Shown here: piece by piece, positions 1 to 11,476 of the stretch
How the letters are laid out: the number at the start of each line of letters is the position of its first letter
Position numbering within the stretch: the first letter of the stretch is position 1
Source: Whitmania pigra
Taxonomy: Eukaryota; Annelida; Clitellata; Hirudinida; Haemopidae
Direction of reading: 5' to 3'
Length of the DNA stretch: 64,000 bases
Assembly: GCA_021613335.1 (NCBI GenBank)
Contig: JAJTWR010000231.1
Coordinates: 2,423,501 to 2,487,500 of the forward strand
Position numbers and translations under genes: made by a program
Notes under the pieces: generated by a model
What the model saw: only the letters and a program-made list of their open reading frames with translations
What the model was told of the DNA's origin: nothing
The model's database searches: none

Positions 1-53
1 CAGGTCTTCTTAACCACTATAAATAATTGTTATGTTATATTATGTTACATTAT
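1..53 (+). mobile_element. 3' tip of a CR1/L2-like LINE copy (window starts inside it)
   Basis: The stretch CTTCTTAACCACTATAAATA and the following TTATG-rich tail recur almost identically at 4361-4400, where they end a recognisable LINE. This is therefore the end of another copy of the same family, whose body lies before the window. Confidence 0.6.
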
Positions 54-58
54 TTAGT

Positions 59-191
59 GACTTCAATAATATTTATTGACTTCAAAAATATTTAATGACT
101 TCAATAATATTTATTGACTTCAAAAATATTTGATGACTTCAATAATATTTAGCAACTTCAAAAATATTTGATGACTTCAATAATATTTAAT
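59..191. repeat. 19-bp tandem repeat, 7 copies
   Basis: Units such as GACTTCAATAATATTTATT alternate with GACTTCAAAAATATTTAAT, so the array can also be read as a 38-bp dimer. It directly follows the LINE tail. Confidence 0.9.
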
Positions 192-758
192 GGCTTTCAT
201 AATATCCTCCATTACTTGTTATCGTTAACGTCAGCACTCCACTTGATGTCACGTGTTCATCCAAATATGGAAAGATCACAAAGCACGGAATAGAAAACTT
301 TTGCAGAATAATTTTAAAAAAGGTTGATTTTGATTATAACTTGACGTCAATTTAAATCAAGTTAATTCGATTTAATTGAAAATTTAATTTGGAGATGAAA
401 TGAAATTGCAATTTTATTATTTTACGTAAAGTATGGATAAAATCAAAATGATTAAAAACAAAGTTATTCAATTATTTATTTATTTACACACTTTTTTTAA
501 AAACAAATTTTAATGCAAAATTAGATTACATTTTATCAAATGAAATTAAAATAATATTGTTAATGAAAAAAGAAATGCCATTAAAAATATGAATTTTATT
601 CCTAAATCTTGGCAAAATAGTTTATACGTAATAACTATAATACTTATATATTATATATAATATAATAATTGTAGTGTATTATAATATAATGCAATGTGAT
701 GTGATACGATGCAATACGGCACAACACTGTATGGCAGAACACAGCACAACCTGATACA
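192..758. other. AT-rich intergenic DNA
   Basis: Very AT-rich sequence with short runs and no convincing open frame, RNA gene or long repeat. Confidence 0.5.
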
Positions 759-1343
759 CAGTCGAATCCGGTTATGTCGCCGGCCTAGTGGTTTGCCAAA
801 AAGCGTCGAGATAACCGATGATCGAGGTATACGAAAATCAAGATGGCGGCTGTATATTAACATGTTGCCATTTCTTTACGTACGTAATGTGCGTTAATAA
901 GTGAGAATGCATAGGCACGTGTTTTAGGTTTTTACACAACAGCAATTGATATTTTATATTGGTAACAACATTATGTACATACATGTTTGCTAACAAAAAA
1001 TGCATGCGTGAACTAACAGCAGAGATTTACCAATTCGCAAGAAGAACCACCACTGATTCTCGATGCAAACCTCCATAATCATTTTTTCTTACATTTCTCT
1101 CTATTGACTGACATTTTCCTCTTAACACCTCCAAACGTTTTTAGAACGAAAAAAATAAACAGAATAGTTACAGCGTGTTACCCCTCATACAAAATCAGTA
1201 AGGGTAAATTGGGTTTGGCGACATAAAAGTATCGACCTAACCGTTGAGAAAAAGATAAGACAAAGAAGGAATTTGGCGGTTTCACTTCAAAACGTCGATA
1301 TAATAGGGTTGGCGGGTAAACCGAGATTGAGTGGGTTTCACTG
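759..1343. mobile_element. Pogo/Tigger-like non-autonomous element (MITE)
   Basis: The left end reads CAGTCGAATCCGGTTATGTC and continues with stretches of the type 'gtcgagataaccgat'. The right end, read inward on the minus strand, is CAGTGAAACCCACTCAATCT followed by 'cggtttacc'. Ends that begin CAGT(t/g)GAACC and carry repeated 'gtcgagataacc' blocks are typical of pogo/Tigger-type elements, which insert at TA. The right flank is TA; the left flank is CA, so one TSD base may have changed. No transposase frame is present. A related left end occurs at 55030. Confidence 0.55.
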
Positions 1344-1884
1344 TAATATAATGCTATATTATATTATAGTATATTAATTATATATTTGTAAGATTGCTTC
1401 ATGATAATACCAGTGTGACGACAGTTATGATCATGGGTGAAATGATGATGATAATGGAGATGGTTGTGGTTGATACGGAGTTGACTAAAAGATGAAAATC
1501 GTGCTTATAAGAAATGTATCACTTGTTCCGAATAAGTACTGGCTTAATTAAAGTTTCCTGTGAAAAGAAATTGTTTTTAAACTCCCAAGATTTAATAAAT
1601 ACTTCATTCTAACGTTCAGTCATAAATTACATTAAATAAATAAATTAAAAAAAAATTTAATGGAACTTGTCTCATGAAACGTTTCATGTTTTTCATTAAA
1701 AATGATAAACTGAAAACTTTTGTGATTCGAAAGATGACGTGACATCATGTGTTTGAGGATATTATTTCCAATCTTTCACAAGCTTAAAACAACTTCGATT
1801 TAATTCCGCCCACTTCAAATCGCGCGCACAATTCGACTCATTTTAATTGTGGAATGTTTTTAAACGCATCATAACCAGGAAGTG
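1344..1884. other. AT-rich spacer
   Basis: Between the MITE and the LINE I see only AT-rich sequence, an ATGATGATGATAATGG patch near 1443 and no supported gene. Confidence 0.5.
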
Positions 1885-4400
1885 AAAATATGCATCGTCA
1901 TGACAACAGATGAGAACTTGGTGGAAGTCCTAACAGTTGGTGAACACTTTGGAACAAGTGATCATCAAGTTGTCAGATGGAACATTTATTTAGACAACGA
2001 GGATTTGAAAAAAGATAACCTAGGTTTTTAAAACTATTGATTTATGATAAAATACGGAAAGAACTAGGGAAAACAAACTTAGCTAAAACAAAATAGAAAT
2101 AAAAAATAGCTTGGGCAATAATCAAGAAAGAGCTAAATCTCGTTATAGATAAATATAAGCTGAGGTAGAATTCAGAAAAGGCAGCCATGGCTTACGAAAA
2201 AGTCATCAAATGGAAAAGAGCTAAGTATAAAGGCATGGAAGAAATTACAAGAAATGACAAAAATGAAAATTAAGAAAGATGATGAAAGGAAGCTTAAGGA
2301 GTTAAAAGAAAAATATCAGAAAAAAGGAATACATCAAACAATGTTAATAGAAAAGCATTACCAGCATGTGAGAATAAATTAGCAAAGAATGTTAGAAGTG
2401 ATAGCTTTTTCAGACATGTTAGATGTAAACAAAAGTAAGGGACAACATTGGACCACTAAAAAATAGTGAGGGGCAAACAGTTGATTCAGTAGAGGAAACA
2501 GCCAACATATTAAACAACTACTTCAGTTCAGTTTTTACTAAGGAAACAGTAGGGAATATACCAGAACTGCCAAGGAAAATCCAAGAGATTGAGATATAGT
2601 GAAATTCTCGCAAAATATAGTGAAATTCTCAAAACAGAAGTAATTAAGCAACTGGAAAATTTGAAAGTAGACAAGAGCCCTGGCATAGACAACCTACATC
2701 CTAAACTACTATATGAGACAAGAATAGTTATAGGAGAAGCATTGGGCAACTTGTTTGTCAAATCATTTGACTCAGGAATAATACCAAGAGATTGGAAGGA
2801 TGCGATAGTAGTTTCTCTGTTCAAGAAGGGAAGTAAAAGGTAGGAATGGGAGGAATTTATTCAGAGTGGCAACCAGTGCTTAGCGACGTTCCACAAGGAT
2901 CGGTGCTTGGAACTGTGCTGTTCTGCATATATATATAAATGATCTGGATGATGGCATAAGGTCTAAATTATCTAAGTTTACTGACAACACCAAAGTAGCA
3001 AGAAGTGTCAACAAGCAAGAAGATGTGGATACACTTTAGGAAGACCATAACAGGTTATTCAAATGGGCAGAAGATTGGCAAATGCTTGTCAATGTAGACA
3101 AATGCTCCATTATGCATGTGGAATGCAAAAACACAAAAGTCGAATATGTAAATGGAGGAAATACTCTGAAACAGTCTAATCATGAAAGAGATCTGGGGTA
3201 ATAATGTAGAACAATGGAAAAGAACATCTTGAGTACTGTGTGGGACCCTTATTTGAGAAAGGATGTAGGAGTGTTAGAAAGAGTTACTAAATACTCCGCC
3301 TTGGAGCTCCGACAGGGATCCTCAGAGGAGTTTCCCCCGTCTTCAAACGTTTCGGCCCTTTGAGTCTCCTGACGTTTTCGGGGGGCGGGCCGCATCCGGT
3401 GATCAGCCGGATGTCCCTGTCGGTTTGGTCTTGCTGGACCCAACTCTTACCGCCGGCTTTGAGAGGCATTCGTTGGCCTTGTTATGCCGGTCACTGCTGC
3501 CTGGACTGGAGCGACTGCGAAAGCTCTCAATGGCTCCTTCATGTCGCATGCTGTCTGTTTGTCGCCTGCAAACTTCGACTATGCTCTCATTGGCCTTGTT
3601 ATGTCGATCGCCTCCACCCCAGTTTGCCTACAGCGGTCATGCAAGCTCTCAGTGGCTTCTTCACACCGCCTTAATATATGCAAACTGGGCCTTATAATTT
3701 CTTTGTAGCGGCAGCCGGAGATAGAAATTTTCGGGACTCGACCGCGGGCCTTTTCGAAGCCGCGGTTTGGACCGCAGTTCATGTTGCTTCGCGAGTCCGC
3801 GGTCGGCCCATTTCTCCCGACAACACCGCGTCTCTCGGCCAGTGGTTTGGCCCCGTCGTTCGGTGGATCATTCATACCGGAGACCGACGGCTTTCCCCGG
3901 TTTCGTGTAGTGGCCTGTTAAGACTTCTTCTGGCTTCTCATATGCCAGATCCAGAATGAAGCCGCTTCAGCTTACAAGAGTACAAAAGAAGGGCAACCAG
4001 GATCATAAAAGGATTTGGAAAGCTGAGTTACGCGGAAAGATTAAGTAGACGCAAATTAACTACTCTGGAAAAGAGAAGAAGTAGAGGGGACCTCGTCGAG
4101 GCATTCAAAATCTTATCGGGAAGGGAAGGCCTTTTGCCTGAGTAGTTTTTAGAAGCCACAAAAGTGCTTCTGAGAGAGGGCACGATTGTAAGTTATACAT
4201 AAAGGCTTCGGGAAACTTAAACAATTATTTCGGCACAAGGGTGGTTTCCTTGTGGAATAAACTAAATAATGAAACCCTCCAGACATGATAGATACATCTA
4301 AGATTTACTTAAGTAAATTTTGTTATTAAAATTAAAAAGAGTGGTTGTTATACAGATCCAAGTCTTCTTAACCACTATAAATAATTGTTATGTTATGTTA
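1885..4400 (+). mobile_element. Degenerate CR1/L2-like non-LTR retrotransposon (LINE)
   Basis: The order of fragments is that of a CR1/L2/Jockey-type ORF2. Around 1905-1990 the translation gives the end of an APE-type endonuclease (FGTSDHQVVRWN, with the SDH motif). A reverse-transcriptase part follows at 2589-2843 (KSPGIDNLHPKLL, then a DWKDAIVVSLFKKGS block). At 2860-3010 comes the VPQGSVLG block, and the catalytic F-A-D-D box now reads FTDN. After a 680-bp insertion the C-terminal part resumes (RRATRIIKGFGKLSYAERL) at about 3975-4120. The tail ends in TTATG repeats at 4400. Several stops and frameshifts and the altered catalytic box make it a dead copy; the segment between the DWKD and VPQG blocks is missing. 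Confidence 0.85.
3290..3965. mobile_element. GC-rich insertion of unknown type inside the LINE
   Basis: The LINE frame stops after LERVTK near 3285 and resumes at RRATRIIKG near 3977. The roughly 680 bp between is far more GC-rich than its surroundings and has no relation to reverse transcriptase. It contains an imperfect direct duplication about 117-122 bp apart: TTGGCCTTGTTATG at 3473 and 3590, and AAGCTCTCA(a/g)TGGCT at 3521 and 3643. Possible flanking remnants AGAGTTAC/AGAGTAC could be a target duplication. Open frames across it in several phases look incidental. I do not recognise the family. Confidence 0.5.
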
Positions 4401-6600
4401 TGACGACGATGACGATGATGATGATGACAGCGATATTATGACGATGATGTTAAAAGATCCTTAAGACGGGTTGACGATGACATGATGTTTGTTCCGAGTG
4501 GATTTCCCGTCCTTGAGTAAGTGATAAATGAGTCAAGACTCGACAGAATCGCTGGCTTGGTGCTCATTCTATTGTAACATTTTGCTAATATTTTAGAAAT
4601 TAATTTAAATTTTTTAGAAGTAACATTAAATTTAAAAAATCAAATTATTTGCAGTAATTAATATTAAATGTGAAAATATTCAAATATGGACGCTAATGTT
4701 GTTATATAATTTAAAATCCTGTTACAGCTCAATAAAAATATTTTCTAACAATCGCACTCCAGATATAAATTCATTAAATATTTTTATATTTCAAGTTCTT
4801 CGCTTTTAATTTTAACATAAAAATTTAATGTAAATTGCGCTGATTTGTGATGTTGGCACTTAGACGCGACTCAGAAATTCATGGTTCTTCCAGGACTTAA
4901 TGACATTCTTTGAAGTTTATGACATTGACGATCTACATCTGTTGCAGACGCATGTGCAATCTGTTGAAGAAACGACTGAGGCATGTCGAAGACTTGTGCA
5001 CATTATCGCCATCTTTCCTGACCTGACCCCCATTAATGGCTGCTCTGGACGGGTGTAATGTCAGCCATGAACGTCTTCTGTCATTAAAATGCTTTAGCCA
5101 CATGGTTCGATAACATCTTATATCATTAGTCACATATCTCCATTTTGGCGCAGCATCACCATCGTGACTACCAGTATCATCATCATTTTCGTCTTCATTA
5201 TCGCCGTCATCGCAAACAGAAATTTGCAACGGTGGTAAGTTTCACAAGCAACAAAAAATACTTCCGAAATATTTATCTTTTAATATCGTTCATATTCATA
5301 ATATTATAATTCCTTAAAATTTATTAATCATATATATCCTAATATTATTCACGGAAAACATTAAAACTAGAGAGACATACATTTGTATCTGAATATCTCG
5401 TTGACCAATTTATTGTACTAGCCTAATTTAAATAATTTAATTAAATTCTTTAATGAATTAATTCAATTGAATAAATTTAACTTTTAAATAATAAAAACTA
5501 AAGGATATCGATGCTTGTCATTTTTGAGTCAATGACTTATTTAGTTGAAAATTTTTAACGTTTAACTTAAAACAATTAGTTAGTGCCCATCACTGTGAGT
5601 CACGTTAACAGTTGCACCATTTACCCGCCTGTAAAAGCGCTCATCAGGAACATCACTTGTCTTATATTATTAGATTTGGTTAAAGTTATCATTTAATATT
5701 TGTGATGCATTATATTGCATCGCGATACATAATATTGTACCAGGATATATAATATTGGATCATGATACACATAATATTATTTCATGATACTTGTAATATT
5801 TATGGTACATAAAATTGTATCATGATATCTCAACTGTTGATGTTCTATTGCAAACAGCAAAGGATTCTTTAGACGAATTCGAAAACAATATTAGATGGAA
5901 ATTCCTTTACTTTAGCAGGTAGTAAATATCTTTTTCCAGAAAATCAACCAATTTCAGCGAAATTGGCTAAATGTTCTGAGCGAACCAAAAAAATAAAATA
6001 TTTGCTTTTCTTCAAAAGAACTTTTTAAATCTTTTCAAGAGATTATTAAAAAACAATTTTTCAAAAGTGTTGTTGTTGTTTGTGATATAAGGAAAAGGTT
6101 GGCAACGCTAAGAAATAGAAAGTGCTCCTGCAATGCTTGCCAGGCAAATACATCGCTGACAATTATTTTCAAGTTTCATTGTATCTTCTGAATTTTTCAA
6201 AATGATTTTTAGAATTCCATTAATTGAAATTCAAATTATTTAAATTGGCAATCGTATTTCTTCTTTCAATGAATTAATTATTATTTAATTGAATTTCAAC
6301 TAAATCTTCTGAAATTATTTCTAAATAATTACAAAGTTGTTGTGATTAAACAAAAGATCACACAAAAAATACAATTTCTATTTGTTTTTGAATCGATAAT
6401 TTTTTCAACTTTTTTATGTTTGAAAATAAAATTAAATGCTAACCCAGGAAATAGTATTTATAGCCAAAATGTAAAACGTCTTTTTGAAAACGGTGCTGCA
6501 AACCAAAAGTTGAAAACGATAAATTTTTACTTTTAACAAATGCCTTAATTAAGTAATACAATTTACGAAATCATCAATTTTTATTTTAAGACTTCTTAAA
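4401..6600. other. Non-coding AT-rich region
   Basis: Contains a GATGAC/GATGATG microsatellite (about 4402-4450) and an imperfect roughly 25-bp repeat of 'ataatattg(t/g)atcatgatac' type at 5700-5830. At 5588-5598 the sequence GCCCATCACTG looks like the 3' end of the hAT family found complete at 55474. A 98-codon minus-strand frame at 4933-5229 has no recognisable domain. Confidence 0.45.
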
Positions 6601-6719
6601 GATAGTTTTTAAAGAACCACTTACAAATTCCTAGCAAATGGATAGCCACCATAGCTGGTGGATAAGATAGATGCTGGATGACCAACAAAATGCAACAACA
6701 TTTGAGTTGATCGTCTAAC

Positions 6720-7484
6720 CTCTTTGCACAACTGAACTCTCCCAGCGATGAGGATGCGATGAAGTTTCCTGAACTTGACGTCAGCCATCCCTCCATCCCT
6801 TCCAAAAGCAAACGTCCCCCTGTACCCAACGGTTATACTTCCAGGTTCCAAGCAGTTAGAGGGTTGTCCTTGATTACTTCCCCCAAAGGGAGAAACTTGC
6901 GGAGGAAGAAGTCCAGGGGAGGTGGCCATAGCGGAAGTGAAAGACGCGGGGCTACCAGGAGCCACTTCGTTTCCTTTCAAACGGGGACTTCCAGCTCCCA
7001 AATCACTGCCGGTCGGAGATGGGATCGTCACTGGAGGAAGGTTCACCCCTCTGCGACCGTCCTCGGTTGGATGAACTTCGCTTTTTGGACCCAATGATGC
7101 AGCTTTCTGAGACCTAAGTGCCACCACAAGATCTTCAAGTCCGTAGAATTCTGCTTCACATGAAAGTCGTTCATTTTCTGAGAATCTTTCCGGCAGACTA
7201 AATTTGTCTCCTTGTCGAAGGAAATCCAACACGAATCTGAAGAGAGCTCCATCTCTGTCGATAAAGATGCGATTGTTCGATTCGACGAAGACTTGAAGAC
7301 AATTGCCTTCGAGTTCTGGTTCCAAAAATTTTAAACCTTTTTCTCCTCCATATTTCCAGCCTTTCTCCACAAGTCTGAACATGGTCTGTGCAAGGATTGA
7401 TTGAGGGTATTTGGTCAAGGAAGACAGCGTTGTGGTGTAATGGACACCCCCCACATTCAGATCAACGACGTTTTGAGTTGCCAT
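6720..7484 (-). CDS. KCTD8/12/16-like BTB protein, 5' coding exon (partial gene)
   Basis: This exon encodes 255 residues ending at a likely splice donor (AAAGAG|GTTAGA). Residues about 4-120 form a BTB/T1 domain of KCTD type (VVDLNVGGVHYTTTLSSL, then NNRIFIDRDGALFRFVLDFL and an ERFSENERL...AEFYGL block). A Ser/Pro/Gly-rich linker follows. From about residue 220 the sequence ITVGYRGTFAFGRDG and DVKFRKLHRILIAGRVQLCKE matches the start of the H1 domain specific to KCTD8, KCTD12 and KCTD16. These family members are auxiliary subunits that bind the GABA-B receptor C-terminus and speed G-protein signalling. The BTB carries an insertion between the TMF and RIFIDRD blocks. The start was taken at ATG 7484; the frame is open to 7529 with a non-ATG codon. 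Without splicing it would run to a stop at 6621. The rest of H1 is not seen, so the gene is incomplete here. Confidence 0.85.
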
Positions 7485-7529
7485 TAGATGCTTCAACGAA
7501 AGATTTAAAAATGAAATTTGAAGATCCAA

Positions 7530-8880
7530 ACAAATCTTCCTTTAGCAGGCTGCACAAAGGATGGTCCCAAGCAGAAGTTTTGGAGATTTTAAGCTAGAGT
7601 CGTGTGCGTGATGCCGTGTGCGTGATTTGTGGTTGCACGTGAAGTTATTCGTGCATGAGTCTTCACTTTCTTTCGAATGAAATTCTTTCAATATCCTCAG
7701 TGAACCCGCACATTTTAAACAATGAAAACATAAAATCAGATCAATTCACATTACAATTACAAAGAACTGCTAAACTTTTAATTCGGATTAGATTCAAGTT
7801 GTCGGAGGTAGAAATTGATTGAAAAGTTGAACATGAGCTTTAAACTAAATGAAAGAGTTGCTGCTATCAAGACCATGTTCGACCGATAAGCATTGTTTTA
7901 ACAGAAATTGATGAATATTCAAATGATTTACATCGCATGTCAAAGAGGCCATCAACAAGAAACTTGTTTCTTGGAAATTGCCGCTAAAAGGTAGACAAAG
8001 ACCTCCATTTCGTTACCACAGAAACACGAATATCATGGCGACAGAAATGCGTACAAATCCTGCGTGCATTGAGCACGCGCAGTTCTTGTTTACTGCTCTT
8101 TGTACGTTGTGCGCTGTTTCTTACAATTTCAGAGAAGTATTCTCTATTTTATTCCATATCCAATTGTATTTGCGGATTTTTGTTAGCTTTAAAAGATGTT
8201 TTAGTAAAATCCGTGCATTAACAAATTTCTTAATGAAAGTCTTGACTGAACTTGAACATGCTTTGCTAGGAGTTGTTGTAATATTGTGATAATTATTTTA
8301 ATTTAAATTGTTACAATAACGTGATAATAGTTATAATATCTTACCTTCTAACAAAATAATGAAACGAGAAAATAACATGCTGAATTCCTTAAATGAATTG
8401 ATTAGAACCAAAAACAAGAAATTATTTTACATTATGATTAATTTAATTTTCATAAATTAGGAACAGAAATTATTAAATTAATTTAATTATCATAAATTAG
8501 GATCAGTTATTAAATTCATCTTGTGTACAAATCCGATGAAAGTGATGATAAAGATCACAAGCTTATCGATTCTTAAGGTTCTTTCATCCTCACCTCAGTT
8601 CAGTCTGGATGTTTGTGCATCTCAAATTCTCTCAATTTCATCCAAAATAAAACAAAAAAAAACCGAAAAAAAAACAAGTATCTGAATGAATAAAATTGAA
8701 GAAGACATAGTGTCGTATTTGTATCATAAAATGAGAAGATTTATAAATAAATAAGTTATAAATAGGTTACAAATTCTTGGAAAATAATTTTGTATATTTT
8801 ATTCCACCATGGTTTTCTTGTGCTGTACTTTAACACAGCGTTTTATTTTGTAATTGATCCAGCAATCGCATGTATAATGT
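7530..8880. other. Intergenic or upstream region of the KCTD-like gene
   Basis: No gene supported. Open frames here (for example 7978-8289, plus strand) have no recognisable features. Confidence 0.4.
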
Positions 8881-8887
8881 CTCAAGT

Positions 8888-9005
8888 TTATTAAGTAAAC
8901 CAAGATTAATAAGTAAACCAAGAATATTAAATAGCCCAAGATTAGGTAGCCCAAGATTAAGTAGCCCAAGATTAAGTAGCCCAAGAATATTAAGTAGCCC
9001 AAGAT
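8888..9005. repeat. 15-bp tandem repeat
   Basis: Degenerate copies of ATTAAGTAGCCCAAG, with variants carrying 'aaacc' in place of 'agccc' at the left end. The open frames over it on both strands are only the repeat translated. Confidence 0.85.
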
Positions 9006-9127
9006 GTTATGAACCAATCGTTTTAAAACATGAGTTGGACCACAACCTGAGTTATCAATCTCCAGAAAACCCACTCTTGAAGCACTTTTTTGTAAATGAT
9101 GTAAAAATTCAATTTCAAATATTTTGA

Positions 9128-9640
9128 TGATATTACCTCCAATAAATGTTTTTGTTTAAATAATTAAAAGAGTGTTTTTTTATTAATAAATTTTGTAATG
9201 CAATTTTTTGGGAGTTAATCATTTTATCACTTTAACAAATTCATTACAAGGACAAAGTCTGTCTGAAATGTCGAAGCTTATTCAGGTTGTCGAAAGCAGC
9301 AGAATGCAGCGGGGAATTCCCGGCAATTGCTTTGGGGTCGGTCCTAGTTTTAAAATGTTTTTCTTTGATTTTTCATTTCCAAACTGACACGGCATTGGGA
9401 CCAGTGGACCTCATGCCCAGTATCCCAAAGTTCCCGGGATATTAGAATCAAAATATGTTAATTAATAATTCAATTTATGATTTAAAGATATATTTTAAAG
9501 AAAAAACAAGACCTTGCCGCGATGATAATAAGATTTATTAGAATTTTAAAAGTGGTTTAAAATATTTTTTTGAATGATCGCAATAAGTTTCAAATGGAAA
9601 AAATTGACCAGGATATGAATTGGGACCTGAATGAAGTGAC
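9128..9640. other. Non-coding spacer
   Basis: A somewhat GC-richer patch at 9290-9440 contains no frame I can support; the rest is AT-rich. Confidence 0.4.
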
Positions 9641-9645
9641 GACGT

Positions 9646-9827
9646 GAAACAATGGAATGAAAGTGAAACAATGGAATGAAAGTGAAACAATGGAATGAAA
9701 GTGAAACAATGGAATGAAAGTGAAACAATGGAATTAAAGTGAAACAATGAAATGAATGTGAAACAATGGAATGAAAGTGAAACAATGGAATGAAAATGAA
9801 ACAATGGAATGGATATGAAACCATGCA
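9646..9827. repeat. 19-bp tandem repeat, about 9.5 copies
   Basis: The unit GAAACAATGGAATGAAAGT repeats with an exact 19-bp period (starts at 9646, 9665 and onward) and few substitutions. The two minus-strand open frames over it (FHSIVSLSFHC repeats) are artefacts of a period not divisible by three. Confidence 0.95.
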
Positions 9828-9928
9828 ATTACGAGTGGAGTGAACGGTAAGTAATCGAACGAAAACCTGACGAAACTTTCCCTCTTTTTCAAAGTCATCA
9901 TCGTTTGTTCGTCAAAGACGTCATTACG

Positions 9929-10092
9929 TCATTGGTTCTCCTTGGTTTTATTCTTTTCCTCTTCAGGCGTGGATTTCTTCGTGGACAAATAATCTCCGAT
10001 TGCCTTGGAAAGTTTCTCCTCTTCATTAAGTCCTGTCGAGTCTGATTTCTTACTCAGGTTGCCCAAGTGCTTCTTTCCGTGTTTTTGGAAAT
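9929..10092 (-). CDS. Candidate 3'-terminal exon of a lysine-rich small protein
   Basis: After an acceptor (CTTGATCAG|ATTTCC) a 53-residue frame reads FQKHGKKHLGNLSKKSDS, then NEEEKLSKAIGDYLSTKK, ending EEEKNKTKENQ and TGA. The exon begins in phase 1. The content is highly charged with an amphipathic EKLSKAIGDYL segment and no known domain. Upstream on the same strand are two short frames behind acceptors that could be earlier exons: one at about 11002-10917 (FTSPTYYGPLMDGYKKFLEK) and one at about 11125 (YTFYCGTGLLTVDF). I could not join them in phase with confidence. The composition recalls the terminal exon at 19,530-19,238, which also starts in phase 1. Confidence 0.4.
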
Positions 10093-10099
10093 CTGATCA

Positions 10100-11310
10100 A
10101 GTGAAGTTAAAGGTGAAAATAATCTATTATAATTATACCTGTAATCTATTATAAATTATATTTATAATTCTTTAGGAATTATGACCAGGTGGTGATATGA
10201 ATATTTTCTCCTTTATCGAGCAGAACAAGATGCCGGTATTGAGGTGGTTAATTTGGTATACTTTAAGAATCTGATTTTTTTTTTTAAATGGTTATTGTGA
10301 GAGTTTTAAGATAGGTGCAAAGCAATAGAGATATATCTTTATTGGAGTTTAACGGTGATAATGATGATGATGTTTATTTGGTGGCTATGGTCGGGGGTTG
10401 ATTTATGAAGAAGTACTTAGAGGGATTTTCTAATAGGTTTTGCAACTGAATACTTTTTAAAATGTGCTTTTAAATTGTAAGGCAAATTATCCTTGGAAAT
10501 ATTCGATGGTTGGAGAAGTCACGGGCAAAAACCAACTCTCGTGCAACGACATTTGTCAGTTCAACAGAGATTGTCAGGATCATAAAGTAGGATTAGGGAT
10601 AGGGGTAGGGCTAGGGTAAGTTTGGAGGAAGGTACCAAAGTTTGTTCCCCATGAGTTGGCTTTTGCTTGTGAGTTCTCCAACAATCGAAATATTCCTACC
10701 AACCCATTTTCTTGTTGTTTTCGTTGGCAATTCTCGGTATGTTCATCTGATGCTCGTCATTTAAGGACTGAAAACAAACGTTTTAAATTTGAGTTAAAAA
10801 TAGATTACATCAAATTTAATATTCAAAATAAATTACAGAATTTATCAGAATAATTAGTTAAACTTAGCTTGTTTTTAGGCAAATTAAAAGTTAAAGGCTT
10901 CATGTGAAAACAAACTTTTAAAAAAGAGTGAGCGGATATTTTTTCCAAGAACTTTTTGTAGCCGTCCATAAGAGGTCCGTAATAAGTTGGACTTGTAAAA
11001 ATCTGAAAATTTTTTATTAAGTGACAAACTTGAATCAGCTGTACTTTTATTTTAGATTGTTGAAAGCAAAGCCTAGAAACTACAAAATCGACAGTCAGCA
11101 AACCAGTTCCGCAGTAGAAGGTGTACTTGAAAGAAAAATTATTTAAAAAAAAAGTAAGAATTTGTAATAATTGGACTGTTCAACATGCTTTAAAATTGGA
11201 AAATTTTGAGAAAATGTTCACTGATGGAAAGAGAGGCATCAAAAAACTATTCGAAGGCAGAAAAATATAAAGAAAAAGAAATTTAGATTCTGAGTTTTAC
11301 TTACTATTAT
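10100..11310. other. Mostly non-coding, with possible short exons
   Basis: AT-rich sequence. The only coding-like pieces are the two short minus-strand frames near 11002 and 11125 described with the 9929-10092 exon. A short 'agggtaggg/ctaggg' run occurs near 10590-10620. Confidence 0.35.
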
Positions 11311-11314
11311 TACA

Positions 11315-11315
<1 letters not shown>

Positions 11316-11381
<66 letters not shown>

Positions 11382-11385
11382 TATT
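11316..11385. repeat. (TTA)n microsatellite
   Basis: About 23 near-perfect TTA triplets. Confidence 0.97.
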
Positions 11386-11436
11386 GATATTGGTAATAAT
11401 TATTAATTAATATGTTAATACAATTTTTTAACATTA

Positions 11437-11476
11437 TAATGCTTATATTAATAAAATTTAATAATATTATAATGCT
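11437..11476. repeat. 33-bp repeat array, left part (split by a transposon)
   Basis: One unit beginning AATGCTTATATTAATA ends at the transposon boundary. The same unit restarts on the other side of the element at 12664, showing that the element split a pre-existing array. Confidence 0.8.

Noticed and set aside
3249..3959. Several overlapping 60-104 codon frames
   Set aside because: All lie in the GC-rich insertion, where stops are rare in every frame; none has a domain.
4933..5229. 98-codon minus-strand frame considered as the missing KCTD H1 exon
   Set aside because: It has no similarity to the expected H1 remainder and no clear splice sites.
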